This document shows positions 1 through 8,034 of a stretch of 28,100 bases of DNA, in pieces. The translations under genes and the position numbers were made by a program. The stretch comes from Cloacimonetes bacterium UBA4175 (GTDB lineage: Bacteria > Cloacimonadota > Cloacimonadia > Cloacimonadales > Cloacimonadaceae), in the NCBI GenBank assembly GCA_002379855.1, contig DFUX01000003.1, forward strand, positions 1 to 28,100, read 5' to 3'. Position 1 is the stretch's first letter; each line of letters begins with the position of its first letter. The notes beneath the pieces are model-generated. The model was not told where the DNA came from. It ran no database searches and saw only the letters and a list, made by a program, of their open reading frames with translations.

Positions 1-426
1 CTCTCCATCATAATTATAATGATTTTTGACAAGAGCCTTTCCTCTCATTCCCACTCTATATACTTGATAAAGATCTTGGCGTCCGGATGCAAGCATCATC
101 AAACGCACGTTTTGTCATTGATTTGAAATGCCGCTTTTTTGTCAACACAAATCTTTCGACAATTACCTCTACTCAGAACAGACGCATCATATAACACATT
201 TAAATAATACACTGTTACAGCAGGCTAAAATATTTTCGTGTTCATGCCAATCTCCGGTTATAAACTCTATAATACCGGAATTAAGTAAGCCAATCTACCC
301 GGAATCAGAGCGTCTTTCCAGAAGGCATTTACCCATAAATGACGTAAATGCGGAAGAAAAGATATGAGCAATAGGTGTTTATCGCATAATTACCCCAGTC
401 AAAAACAGGAAATCTATCTGACCCTC

Positions 427-509
427 CATAGCGCGCTATCCTTTGCTGCTAAAGCATTCCAAGCCATCATCCTTAGGTCATCCTTGTAAAAGTTAAGGTT
501 GACCCCAGG
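427..509 (-). repeat. Dispersed palindromic repeat, copy 1
   Basis: The 47 bases at 463-509 match 16883-16929 at 43 of 47 positions, and weaker similarity reaches left to CATAGC at 427. The core at 476-504 is a 29-nt imperfect inverted repeat: GGTCATCCTT pairs with AAGGTTGACC with one internal T/T mismatch. The same 29-nt layout occurs in opposite orientation at 28066-28094. The strand is given as minus so that copy 3 is plus. It lies in intergenic DNA about 130 bases before queC. It could be a REP- or MITE-like element or a structured RNA; no transposase gene is nearby. Confidence 0.8.
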
Positions 510-604
510 TTGACTCAGTCTTGACGGGGAGTTTGAAAGCTGAGCGAAAGAGGTTCTGGCTGTTGTAATCCTGATTTGTGTCGGGACGTTTTGAAATTCT
601 GCAC

Positions 605-641
605 TTGACACAATACGTATTGTGGCTGAGAAGGATAACAA
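605..641 (+). promoter_or_regulatory. Candidate queC promoter and operator palindrome
   Basis: A TTGACA hexamer lies at 605-610. Overlapping it, bases 609-624 form CACAATACGTATTGTG, a perfect 16-bp palindrome centred 25 bases before the queC start. No good -10 hexamer sits 17 bases from TTGACA (GAGAAG at 628), so the promoter itself is uncertain. The palindrome is the stronger signal and is placed where a dimeric repressor or activator would bind. AGAAGGA at 629-635 is the ribosome binding site of queC. Confidence 0.45.
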
Positions 642-1349
642 ATGAATAAAACTATCAACAAACAAACTGAACGCGCGATTGTTCTGCTGAGTGGAGGCAT
701 GGACAGCCTGGTGACCGCGGCAATAGCCAACAGGGACTGCCGGGAGCTGTTCTTTATGCACGCCAACTATGGGCAACTCACAGAAAAGAGGGAGTTGCTA
801 AGCTTTAATGAGCTGTGCAAACATTTCAAGCCCAAACAGTCGAGAATCCTCAACTGGGATTGGTTTGCGCAAATAGGCGGTTCCGCTTTGACAGACCCAT
901 CCATCGAACTCCCTTCCAGCGCGGAACAAGAAGGTATTCCGATTACCTATGTGCCTTTCCGCAACGCCAATCTGCTGGCTGCCGCCGTTTCCTGGGCTGA
1001 GGTTTTGCACGCTGAAGCCATCTATATCGGAGCGGTGGAAGAGGACAGCAGCGGTTATCCAGACTGCAGGGAAGTTTTCTTCCGTGATTTTGAGAAATTG
1101 ATACAGACAGGTACCTGCAACGAGTTCCCCATCCACATCGAGACACCGGTGTTGCATCTTAGCAAAGCGGAGATCGTGAAGCTGGGCATGGAGTTGGGAG
1201 CGCCTTTTGCCCTTGCCTGGAGTTGCTATCAGGATAACAATGTTGCCTGCGGCGTTTGCGCAAGTTGTCGCCTGCGCCTCAAAGCCTTCGCCCAGGCAGG
1301 TTATAAAGACCCCATCCCTTATAGAATCAGACAGGCTACCGATGAATAA
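642..1349 (+). CDS. queC: 7-cyano-7-deazaguanine synthase QueC
   Basis: QueC is the cytoplasmic ATP-dependent enzyme that turns 7-carboxy-7-deazaguanine and ammonia into preQ0, the precursor of queuosine in tRNA. The 235-residue protein has the PP-loop motif SGGMDS at residues 17-22, which binds ATP. Near the C-terminus lies the cysteine cluster of the family's zinc site: C195, C203, C206 and C209. Length is normal for QueC. The ATG at 642 is preceded by AGAAGGA with good spacing. The gene leads a compact run: its last 8 bases overlap the start of the asparaginase gene, so the two are probably co-translated. No other queuosine gene is in the window. The palindrome just upstream suggests regulation by a DNA-binding protein rather than a preQ1 riboswitch. 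Confidence 0.93.
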   Translation: MNKTINKQTERAIVLLSGGMDSLVTAAIANRDCRELFFMHANYGQLTEKRELLSFNELCKHFKPKQSRILNWDWFAQIGGSALTDPSIELPSSAEQEGIPITYVPFRNANLLAAAVSWAEVLHAEAIYIGAVEEDSSGYPDCREVFFRDFEKLIQTGTCNEFPIHIETPVLHLSKAEIVKLGMELGAPFALAWSCYQDNNVACGVCASCRLRLKAFAQAGYKDPIPYRIRQATDE

Positions 1350-2319
1350 GAACATCCTGATCATCCTTACGGGCGGCACCATCTCCATGAAAGCCAAGGG
1401 AAGCATGGGCGTTGTACCCAGCTCCGAGTTGGCTGGCCTGCTGCGTGAATTCCCTCAACTGGCCAGTGTGGCTAATATTGACGTCTTTGAATATATGAAT
1501 CTGCCCAGTCCCTATATAACTCCTCAAATGATGCTGGAACTGGCCAGGCTGATCGATCTGAAGATAATAGACTATGACGGAGTGGTGATCACCCACGGCA
1601 CGGACACGCTGGAAGAAACAGCCTATCTGTGCGACTTGGTGCTCACAACACGCAAACCGGTGGTCTTCACCGCGGCTATGAGAAGCGGTAGCGATATCGG
1701 CCTGGATGGCCCCCGCAACATCGTTGGAGCGGTGAGGGTAGCCAGCCATCACGACTCGGCTGACAGAGGGGTTCTGGTGGTTATGAACGACGAAATCCAT
1801 ACCGCCAGAGATGTGGTCAAATCGGATACCGGCAAAGTGGATGCCTTTCGCTCAATTGGATATGGCCCTCTGGGAAGCGTTGATCCGGACACCATCGTGT
1901 ACCATCGCAGCGCTCTCTACAGGGAAAACGTGTGGACAGACAGATTGGATACAAATATCGATCTGATCAAAGCAGTAGCAGGCATGGATGGTAAATACAT
2001 ACTCAGCTCAATAGACAGCGGCGCCCGGGCAATCGTTATCGAAGCTTTTGGCCGTGGAAACCTGCCTAGGGATATTTTGCCAGAGATCAAGCAAGCACTC
2101 GCCCAGGGAATCCTGGTGGTGATCAGTTCCCGCACCTATACCGGAAGAGTGCTGTCTGAATATGGTTACGAAGGCGGCGGCAAGCATCTTGAGGACTTGG
2201 GCTGCATTCTGGCAGGAGATCTGAAGGGTGTGAAAGTGCGATTGAAACTGATGGCTTTGTTTGGCAAATACAACGATCCTGACCTTGTGAAGCGTTTCTT
2301 TTTACAGAGCAGGAACTGA
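1342..2319 (+). CDS. Type I L-asparaginase
   Basis: This enzyme hydrolyses asparagine to aspartate and ammonia. The 325-residue protein starts with a beta strand followed by TGGTI (residues 10-14, with T13 the expected nucleophile). It carries the second signature THGTDTLEETA at residues 84-94, both hallmarks of the asparaginase/glutaminase type 1 family. No signal peptide is visible, so it is probably the cytoplasmic AnsA-like form. A longer in-frame start at 1207 would lie deep inside queC. The ATG at 1342 gives an N-terminus that fits the family and overlaps the queC stop by 8 bases, so I chose it. Whether it prefers asparagine or glutamine, or acts as a Glu-tRNA amidotransferase-type subunit, cannot be read from the sequence; the compact length favours plain asparaginase. 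Confidence 0.9.
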   Translation: MNKNILIILTGGTISMKAKGSMGVVPSSELAGLLREFPQLASVANIDVFEYMNLPSPYITPQMMLELARLIDLKIIDYDGVVITHGTDTLEETAYLCDLVLTTRKPVVFTAAMRSGSDIGLDGPRNIVGAVRVASHHDSADRGVLVVMNDEIHTARDVVKSDTGKVDAFRSIGYGPLGSVDPDTIVYHRSALYRENVWTDRLDTNIDLIKAVAGMDGKYILSSIDSGARAIVIEAFGRGNLPRDILPEIKQALAQGILVVISSRTYTGRVLSEYGYEGGGKHLEDLGCILAGDLKGVKVRLKLMALFGKYNDPDLVKRFFLQSRN

Positions 2320-2331
2320 GGGAGCTTTTTG

Positions 2332-3447
2332 ATGCCCGAGACAGTGAAAAAGATAGCTTTGTTGGGTCCCGCGCCCCCCTTCAGAGGCGGAATCTCCCAA
2401 TTTGCCCTGATGCTTGGCAGAGAGTTCTCGCGCACAGGACATGAGGTGAAAATGTACACCTTCAAGCGGCAGTATCCCAAGCTCCTTTTTCCCGGAGGAG
2501 AACAGACCACATCGTTCTCTGGCCTGGAAGGAATATCTGTGCAGCGTGTCTTTACCCCCTATCTGCCTCAAAGCTGGAGATACGCCGTCAGTGAAATCCG
2601 CGCCTGGAAACCTGATCTGCTGATCGTATCATATTTCCTGCCCTGGTTTGCCCCCTCATATACCTGGATACTGAAAAAACTGGCGGATATCCGGATTGTG
2701 TGTCTGGCACACAACATTGATTTCCATGAGAAATGGCCCGGAGCTGACCTTCTGAGCAAAAGGCTCTTTGCCCGGTGCCACAGCATAGTGCTCTTATCCG
2801 AAGCATGCAAGCGCGATCTGCAGAGGAAGATGCCCAAACATATAGCAGATAAGGGAATCTCCGGTTTTCATCCCATCTATGATTGTTACGCAGACAATCA
2901 AGCCTCGGGGGAAAAACCCTCTCAGCCCACGGCTCTGTTTTTTGGCCTTATCAAGCCCTACAAAGGACTGGATGTCTTGTTGGCTGCCACCAAGCAGGCT
3001 CTGAAGGTAATACCAGAGCTAAAACTGATAGTTGCAGGTGAAGTTTACGGGAACAGCGAGCAGTATCTGCAGATGATACGCAGGCTGGGGCTTACGGAGG
3101 TTGTGGAAACACATTTCAAATACATTGGCGAAGATGAAATCGGGCAGCTCTTTCAAAGAAGCCAGGTTTGCGTCCTGCCATATAAAAGCGCCACGCAAAG
3201 CGGAGTGATTTCCACATCTTACAATTTTAACGTGCCTGTGATTGCGTCTGACGTCGGTGGTTTGAGCGAGTATATCAGCCCCGGTGAAACAGGCTTACTG
3301 GTGCCGCCTGGCAATCCAGAAGCACTGGCTCAGGCTATGATCCGCTATTTTAAGGACGGGATGTATCTTTCCATGAGCAGCAATATCCCTGCCTATAAAG
3401 AACAGTATTCCTGGCAGAAACTGGCAGATATATTTCTTCAAGCCTGA
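2332..3447 (+). CDS. Family 4 glycosyltransferase
   Basis: This is a GT-B fold sugar transferase of family GT4, 371 residues, probably acting on lipid- or envelope-linked glycans in the cytoplasm. The N-terminal half opens with a glycine-rich loop (GPAPPFRGGISQF, near residue 12) typical of the acceptor domain. The C-terminal half has FFGLIKPYKGLDVLL and then the donor-binding region ATQSGVISTSYNFNVPVIAS followed by DVGGLSEY. The usual first glutamate of the EX7E motif is not seen; this SGV-type variant occurs in a subset of GT4 enzymes. The ATG at 2332 has GGGAG upstream, and a TTG one codon earlier is less likely. It sits 12 bases after the asparaginase gene and one base before a second GT4 gene, so the pair is probably co-expressed. 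The sugar specificity is unknown. Confidence 0.85.
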   Translation: MPETVKKIALLGPAPPFRGGISQFALMLGREFSRTGHEVKMYTFKRQYPKLLFPGGEQTTSFSGLEGISVQRVFTPYLPQSWRYAVSEIRAWKPDLLIVSYFLPWFAPSYTWILKKLADIRIVCLAHNIDFHEKWPGADLLSKRLFARCHSIVLLSEACKRDLQRKMPKHIADKGISGFHPIYDCYADNQASGEKPSQPTALFFGLIKPYKGLDVLLAATKQALKVIPELKLIVAGEVYGNSEQYLQMIRRLGLTEVVETHFKYIGEDEIGQLFQRSQVCVLPYKSATQSGVISTSYNFNVPVIASDVGGLSEYISPGETGLLVPPGNPEALAQAMIRYFKDGMYLSMSSNIPAYKEQYSWQKLADIFLQA

Positions 3448-3448
3448 G

Positions 3449-4729
3449 ATGAAGCTGTTACTGATCACCTATTACTTTCCTCCCTGCGGCGGAGCTTCGG
3501 TGCAGCGCTGGCTGAAGTGGCTGCCGGAGCTTGTGCGTCTGGGTCACGAGATTACCGTTATCACCACCCTGAATGGCGATTATCCGGTTTTGGATGAAAG
3601 CTTGCTGAAAGAAGTTCCCAAGGAAGTCAAAGTGCTTCGCGCACCATCCCCAAGCCCGGGTAAGCTGTGGAAACTACTGTTCGGAGCCAATAGCCGGTTG
3701 CCCCATGGCAACCTGAATAACTCCAAAGACAGTGGATTCCTGCGCAGGGCAATAGTATGGATCAGAGTCAACCTGATCATTCCCGATTTGCGCAGGATAT
3801 GGAATCCCCGGGCTTATAAAGCGGTAGTTGAACACCTAAGAAACAAACCTACAGACCTGGTAATCACCACAGGTCCACCACATTCCACGCATCTGATCGG
3901 ATTGAAACTCAAGACCAAATATAAACTCCCCTGGGTCGCTGACTGGAGAGACCCCTGGACGGGTATTTATTACCTGAAGTTAAACCCACCCTGCGCTTTG
4001 AGCAGGAAGATAAATCTTGGGCTGGAGCGCAAGGTTGCCAATAGCGCGGATATGAATATCGTGGTCTCACAGCATTTGGCCCGACATCTGGGAACAGCAA
4101 AAACCACTGTGATATACAACGGCTACGACGCCACCAAGCTTGGCACCCTCGATGATCCCTCCCCGCCAGAACAGGCTAATAAGTACAAGATCAAGTACAT
4201 TGGCAGGGTCACAGAAGGACAGAAGCTCTTCGATATGCTGAACCTTATCCGCAACACCCTGGGGGACAAGGAGTACGAACTGACTCTTTTGGGCACGGGA
4301 TTAAATAATGAACAGTTGTCTCAGTTGCGTGGTATGCTGGGCTCAAAATTGCGAATTGTGGATTTTATTCCGCATAATGATGCCCTCAAGGAAATGGCCG
4401 ATGCTCATTTATTGCTGTTGCTGATCAACTATTATGAGGGATTTGAGGGCATGTTGACCACCAAGCTTTTCGAGTATCTCGCCAGCGGGGTGGAGATTCT
4501 TTGCCTAGGCCCGCGTGGGAGCGAGGCTGAGCAATTGATCGATACCTACCAGGCAGGACAGTGTTTTGACCTGTCTGAGGCAGAAACCGCGGCTCTGTTT
4601 ATAAACAACAGCTATCGGGCCTGGCAACAGAATACGAGGACAGTTAGAAGCATGGATATCTCAGCTCTAAGTTCGCAGCAACAAGCTCTTAGCTTGAACG
4701 ATGTTTTGCTTGGGCTAAAAAAACATTGA
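3449..4729 (+). CDS. Family 4-like glycosyltransferase
   Basis: This 426-residue GT-B glycosyltransferase begins MKLLLITYYFPPCGGASVQR, the classic N-terminal acceptor-domain start with a glycine-rich loop. The C-terminal donor domain shows YIGRVTEGQKLFDML and LTTKLFEYLASGVEILCLGP, matching the nucleotide-sugar binding segment of the GT4 superfamily. WVADWRDPWTG near residue 165 is a recurrent motif in this subgroup. No membrane segment is obvious. It starts one base after the preceding glycosyltransferase stop. The two proteins differ and are not a recent duplication, so they may add successive sugars to one glycan. Its stop codon lies within a TTGACA hexamer that may belong to the rpsT promoter. 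Confidence 0.84.
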   Translation: MKLLLITYYFPPCGGASVQRWLKWLPELVRLGHEITVITTLNGDYPVLDESLLKEVPKEVKVLRAPSPSPGKLWKLLFGANSRLPHGNLNNSKDSGFLRRAIVWIRVNLIIPDLRRIWNPRAYKAVVEHLRNKPTDLVITTGPPHSTHLIGLKLKTKYKLPWVADWRDPWTGIYYLKLNPPCALSRKINLGLERKVANSADMNIVVSQHLARHLGTAKTTVIYNGYDATKLGTLDDPSPPEQANKYKIKYIGRVTEGQKLFDMLNLIRNTLGDKEYELTLLGTGLNNEQLSQLRGMLGSKLRIVDFIPHNDALKEMADAHLLLLLINYYEGFEGMLTTKLFEYLASGVEILCLGPRGSEAEQLIDTYQAGQCFDLSEAETAALFINNSYRAWQQNTRTVRSMDISALSSQQQALSLNDVLLGLKKH

Positions 4730-4754
4730 CAAAAACAACTGGCATTTAACTTGT
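4726..4754 (+). promoter_or_regulatory. Candidate rpsT promoter
   Basis: TTGACA at 4726-4731 overlaps the stop codon of the glycosyltransferase gene. TTTAACTTGT follows at 4745-4754. This is closer to the Bacteroidota-type arrangement (TTG, about 19 bases, TAnnTTTG) than to a standard -10 box. It is weak evidence but well placed, 33-61 bases before rpsT. Confidence 0.3.
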
Positions 4755-4786
4755 GTGCAAACGATTAACATAATACGAGGAAAATC

Positions 4787-5041
4787 ATGCCCCAACACAA
4801 ATCTCCAATGAAACGAATGAAGACTGATGCCAAGCGTCAAGCTCGCAACAACTATGTGAAACGCACACTCAAAACTCTGGACAAACAGATCCGTTCCGAA
4901 ATGCCTGCCGAAGAGAAGCAGGAATTGCTGGACAAGATCTATTCGCAATTGGATAAAGCTGCCAAGAAAGGTGTAATTCACAAGCGTACAGCTTCCAGAC
5001 GCAAAGCGAGAGTGGCTGCATACATTAATAGCCTTAAATAG
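4787..5041 (+). CDS. rpsT: 30S ribosomal protein S20
   Basis: S20 binds 16S rRNA early in small-subunit assembly. The 84-residue protein is strongly basic and has the family pattern: MPQHKSPMKRMKTDAKRQAR at the N-terminus, and HKRTASRRKARVAAYINSL at the C-terminus where the helical bundle ends. Length is normal. The ATG at 4787 is preceded by CGAGG with suitable spacing. It stands apart from the glycosyltransferases by a 57-base gap with its own promoter-like sequence, and it is followed by a hairpin at 5060-5093. Confidence 0.95.
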   Translation: MPQHKSPMKRMKTDAKRQARNNYVKRTLKTLDKQIRSEMPAEEKQELLDKIYSQLDKAAKKGVIHKRTASRRKARVAAYINSLK

Positions 5042-5059
5042 AAGTATTTGACCCCGATG

Positions 5060-5093
5060 GCCGGCATGGCTCTTTGTAATGTGGCTTGCCGGC
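5060..5093 (+). promoter_or_regulatory. Stem-loop after rpsT
   Basis: GCCGGCA at 5060-5066 pairs with TGCCGGC at 5087-5093, a 7-bp GC-rich perfect stem around a 20-base loop. No run of T follows on either strand, so it is not a canonical intrinsic terminator. It could be an mRNA-stabilising or attenuating hairpin between rpsT and mtgA. Confidence 0.45.
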
Positions 5094-5139
5094 TAATGAC
5101 GTAATCAGGTGGCAACTGAGCAACTGACCTTTGAGCAGT

Positions 5140-5805
5140 ATGAAACGTAAGCGCAGCTTCATTACCAGAGTCTTGCGTTTCGTTTGGAAGACTCATCTGT
5201 GGTTCTGGGGCATAGTGGCCCTTCTCAGTATCGTTTACAGTTTCGTTAACCCGCCTGTCACCCCTCTGATGCTGCAACGGTATCTGATCCGGGGCTACAC
5301 TTGGCACAAACGTGAGTTTATCAGGCTGGAACGCATCCCCAAGCGCACAGTAAACATGACTATCGCGCTTGAGGATGGTAATTATTACAAACACTTCGGC
5401 TTTGAATGGAAGATGGTAAAAGAGGCTTGGCAGAAAAACAAGAAGTCTGGCAGGATCCGCTTCGGGGCAAGTACCATCAGCAACCAACTGGCACGCACCA
5501 TATTCCTGACCACAGACCGCAACTATCTGCGCAAGTATTTGGAGATCCAAGCCACCTTGATTATGGAAATCATCATGAGCAAGGACAGGATGTTGGAGCT
5601 GTATCTGAACTATGTCGAATGGGGCAAGGGGGTGTATGGAATTGAAACCGCATCCCGACACTATTATGGCACAAGCTGCAGGAACCTGAGCCGGGATCAG
5701 TCCATGCGCCTGATCAGCATACTGCCTACACCAATTCGCTATTCACCCAACCAACTTTCCGCCTCAGCCAGGCAACGTTATAGGATGCTGCAAAGGTACT
5801 TTTGA
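5140..5805 (+). CDS. mtgA: Monofunctional peptidoglycan glycosyltransferase (GT51)
   Basis: This enzyme polymerises lipid II into glycan strands on the outer face of the inner membrane. The 221-residue protein has one N-terminal membrane anchor (about residues 18-36, after a basic start) and then a GT51 domain. Visible motifs are ALEDGNYYKHFGF (residues 77-89, with E78 the expected catalytic glutamate), GASTISNQLARTIFL, and ELYLNYVEWGKGVYGIETAS. No transpeptidase domain follows, so it is the monofunctional MtgA type. I chose the ATG at 5140; an in-frame TTG at 5131 would add three residues. The stop overlaps the possible TTG start of the next gene, which suggests coupled translation. Phenylalanine in the usual EDxxFxxH motif is replaced by tyrosine, a conservative change. 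Confidence 0.92.
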   Translation: MKRKRSFITRVLRFVWKTHLWFWGIVALLSIVYSFVNPPVTPLMLQRYLIRGYTWHKREFIRLERIPKRTVNMTIALEDGNYYKHFGFEWKMVKEAWQKNKKSGRIRFGASTISNQLARTIFLTTDRNYLRKYLEIQATLIMEIIMSKDRMLELYLNYVEWGKGVYGIETASRHYYGTSCRNLSRDQSMRLISILPTPIRYSPNQLSASARQRYRMLQRYF

Positions 5806-5816
5806 CCCAAGAGACT

Positions 5817-7118
5817 ATGGAAGAGCGATTCCTATACCACATCTGGGATGCCGGGCATATGCAAAACGAGCTCAGGACCGTTACTGGCAAATCAGTCCAG
5901 GTCAAGTATCAGGGACAGTATAACACCAACCGCGGACCGGACTTTCGCAACGCGCTGATCGAAATCAGCGGTGAACTACTCAGGGGCGATGTGGAGATTC
6001 ATTTGAACAGCAACGATTGGATCGCCCACAATCACCATGAAGACCACTATTACAATCAGGTAATCCTGCATGTGGTGCTGAATAGTAATGGGAAAAGCCA
6101 GACCATCAAGGAAAACGGTGAGGCGGTCGAAGTCCTGGAACTAAAAAACCAGCTTAGCCAGGATATCGAGAAACTGCTTGCAGATCAGAAACTGGCGGAA
6201 AGAGCTGAACCATCTGGTTATTGCGACCTGTTATCCGCGGTGGATAACGATACGCTTGTCAGCATCCTAAACTTCCAGGGCATCCAGCGCTTCCGCAGCA
6301 AAGTGCGTAGATTCAATGCCATGCTGTCTCTCAGCGACTTCGATCAGGTTCTGTATGAAGGGATCATGGAAGCGCTGGGTTATGACAAAAACAAGCTCAA
6401 CATGCTCAGCCTTGCTCAGGCCCTGCCTTTGGATAAAATCAAAGAATGGCGTAATGAAGGAATGACAGCCTTGGACCTGATTTCCATATATTGCTGCGCC
6501 AGCGGCTTGATTAATAGATGTAAAAACCTGCTTAAGCCGGAGTTGTACAGGATACTGATCAATGCCTACGAAAAACAGAGGTTCTTTGCCAGAAACCTGG
6601 AAATTGACTGGCAATTGTTTCGTATCAGGCCAGCTAATCACCCTGTTTATAGATTGATCGCGGTCAGTGGATTGGTTTTCCGGACGCTGGATCAGGGATT
6701 GTTGAGTTATGTGCTGGACAACCTGCCAGATATTGAAAGGAATGCCAAAAAGGCCTTTGCTTCTTTCTCCAAAGTTTTTTCAGATTCAGTTCTCCCCGGC
6801 ACGGAACATTTGCCTAAACCGGGAAGGACGGTTACCGCCAACATATATATAAACATTCTACTGCCTTTACTGGCTTTGTATTACGAAAAGCTGTCCAGGC
6901 ATGAGCGGGCAAGGCAGGTTGTGGAACTGTACTCCTCCTTTCCTTCCTTGCAGGACAATCACATCACACGCTTTATGGCACGATATCTGAGTCCCGCTCA
7001 GCAGAAAATAGCCAGCAGCAAATGCATACACCAACAAGGTCTGATCGACCTGTTTTACCGCTATTGCAACTATCATTTATGCAATGAATGTGTGTCAGCC
7101 CGCGCCAGAAATGGATAA
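5817..7118 (+). CDS. DUF2851 family protein
   Basis: This is a protein of unknown function in a family known mainly from Bacteroidota and relatives. It has 433 residues if the ATG at 5817 is used. A TTG at 5802, which overlaps the mtgA stop and has AAAGG five bases before it, would give 438. I prefer the ATG because family members as I remember them begin close to the (M)EERFLYHIWDAG segment. Recognisable parts are the N-terminal NRGPDFRNALIEI and GDVEIHLNSNDW region, the later RPANHPVYRL segment, and a C-terminal cysteine group CNYHLCNEC that could bind metal. There is no signal peptide or membrane segment. Its coupling to mtgA is seen in the sequence; a role in the cell envelope would be guesswork. 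Confidence 0.82.
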   Translation: MEERFLYHIWDAGHMQNELRTVTGKSVQVKYQGQYNTNRGPDFRNALIEISGELLRGDVEIHLNSNDWIAHNHHEDHYYNQVILHVVLNSNGKSQTIKENGEAVEVLELKNQLSQDIEKLLADQKLAERAEPSGYCDLLSAVDNDTLVSILNFQGIQRFRSKVRRFNAMLSLSDFDQVLYEGIMEALGYDKNKLNMLSLAQALPLDKIKEWRNEGMTALDLISIYCCASGLINRCKNLLKPELYRILINAYEKQRFFARNLEIDWQLFRIRPANHPVYRLIAVSGLVFRTLDQGLLSYVLDNLPDIERNAKKAFASFSKVFSDSVLPGTEHLPKPGRTVTANIYINILLPLLALYYEKLSRHERARQVVELYSSFPSLQDNHITRFMARYLSPAQQKIASSKCIHQQGLIDLFYRYCNYHLCNECVSARARNG

Positions 7119-7123
7119 AAAGA

Positions 7124-7152
7124 TTGACAGATAAGTTTTGAAAGAAGATTAA
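7124..7152 (+). promoter_or_regulatory. Candidate promoter of the lipoprotein/DUF6754 operon
   Basis: TTGACA at 7124-7129 is followed after 17 bases by GATTAA at 7147-7152. The -35 box is perfect and the -10 box matches TATAAT at three of six positions. It lies just after the DUF2851 stop and leaves a leader of roughly 75 bases before the lipoprotein start at 7233. Confidence 0.4.
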
Positions 7153-7232
7153 GGTATGCATGTATTTTTGATTGATCCTGAACGAAGCGACCAATCTGTT
7201 CCAGATAATATGATGTTTTGAAGGTAATGACA

Positions 7233-8018
7233 ATGATTAGAAAGTTCATTCTTGTAGCTCTCACGCTTATCATGATTCTGACCGTTACATCCTGCAACAA
7301 GGATAAGGGCAAGCTTCCCGACGGCAAGGAAAAGGTGACCGAGTATGCCACCATTAATTCCGTCAAATCGCTGTTCCTGGCCTTGAATAGCGCGGAATAC
7401 TCATTCCTTAACCTGGGACTTTCCAAGGCAGACTTCAAGGCCAAAGGCGAAGCGGCAGCGGATGCTTTTAACTGGGGTATGGTCAATGCGGACTTGTTGA
7501 CGGCACTTGCTTCCAATGATGTTAGAAGCCTGCAGGGAATCGCCTTGCACCTGAAAACCCTGTCGCCTACCTTAGCCCTTTCCAATGTAGCTGACGAGTT
7601 TGACCAGCGCTCGCGCCAGATTGTAAAGGAAGGCAATATCAGGGAGATGGATAAGCTCGTAAGCGGCCTGATAACCACCGTTGACCTCAAAATGATGGAT
7701 GCCGGCCGGTATGATCTTTACACATATATGAGCCTCGGAGCCTGGACCCAAGCTGTACATCGTCTGGCAAGCCTGTTGGAGAAGCATGGAGAGCAGACCC
7801 AGACAGGTATCCTGATCCAAACGGAAAACTGGGAAAACCTGTTGCACAACCTGCAATTGATCGATGCCACAGATTATCATCCGGGCATGGAAAAAACACT
7901 GCCATTGGTCAAGCAGCTTGCGGCAGTTTCCAAACAAAGCGTCGATGGCACATTAAACAAGGCACAGATGAGCAGTATAGTTGCCCTAACCGATAGCTTG
8001 ATCGCAGTTTATAAATAG
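7233..8018 (+). CDS. Predicted lipoprotein of unknown function
   Basis: I do not recognise a family. The 261-residue protein starts with a basic N-terminus and a hydrophobic stretch ending in the lipobox VTSC with C21 as the lipidation site, so it is expected to be anchored in the inner or outer membrane. The rest is mostly helical by composition, rich in Leu, Ala and Lys, with no cysteine motif or obvious repeat. I chose the ATG at 7233 because GAAGG at 7220-7224 is well spaced from it; a TTG at 7218 and an ATG at 7227 are in the same frame. It is the first gene of a tight run and ends 16 bases before the DUF6754 gene, which suggests that it works with that membrane assembly. Confidence 0.75.
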   Translation: MIRKFILVALTLIMILTVTSCNKDKGKLPDGKEKVTEYATINSVKSLFLALNSAEYSFLNLGLSKADFKAKGEAAADAFNWGMVNADLLTALASNDVRSLQGIALHLKTLSPTLALSNVADEFDQRSRQIVKEGNIREMDKLVSGLITTVDLKMMDAGRYDLYTYMSLGAWTQAVHRLASLLEKHGEQTQTGILIQTENWENLLHNLQLIDATDYHPGMEKTLPLVKQLAAVSKQSVDGTLNKAQMSSIVALTDSLIAVYK

Positions 8019-8034
8019 ATGCGTGCGAGGATTT

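Larger units (their letters stand above)
1..641. other. Intergenic region without a convincing gene
   Basis: No reading frame here resembles a known protein. A 79-codon frame at 128-367 (+) has no ribosome binding site and an unremarkable composition, so I do not call it. The stretch holds repeat copy 1 (about 427-509) and, at its right end, the promoter/operator region of queC with a perfect 16-bp palindrome. The first 130 bases are AT-rich and could be the upstream region of a gene lying to the left of the window, but nothing shows this directly. Confidence 0.6.

Noticed and set aside
128..367. 79-codon open frame on the + strand
   Set aside because: No ribosome binding site, no family resemblance, and composition of non-coding DNA; it is probably chance.
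550..590. preQ1-I riboswitch before queC (AGAGGTTCTGGCTG resembles the 5' part of the aptamer)
   Set aside because: The complementary CCTCT strand and the A-rich tail with a ribosome-binding-site pairing are missing, so the pseudoknot cannot form.
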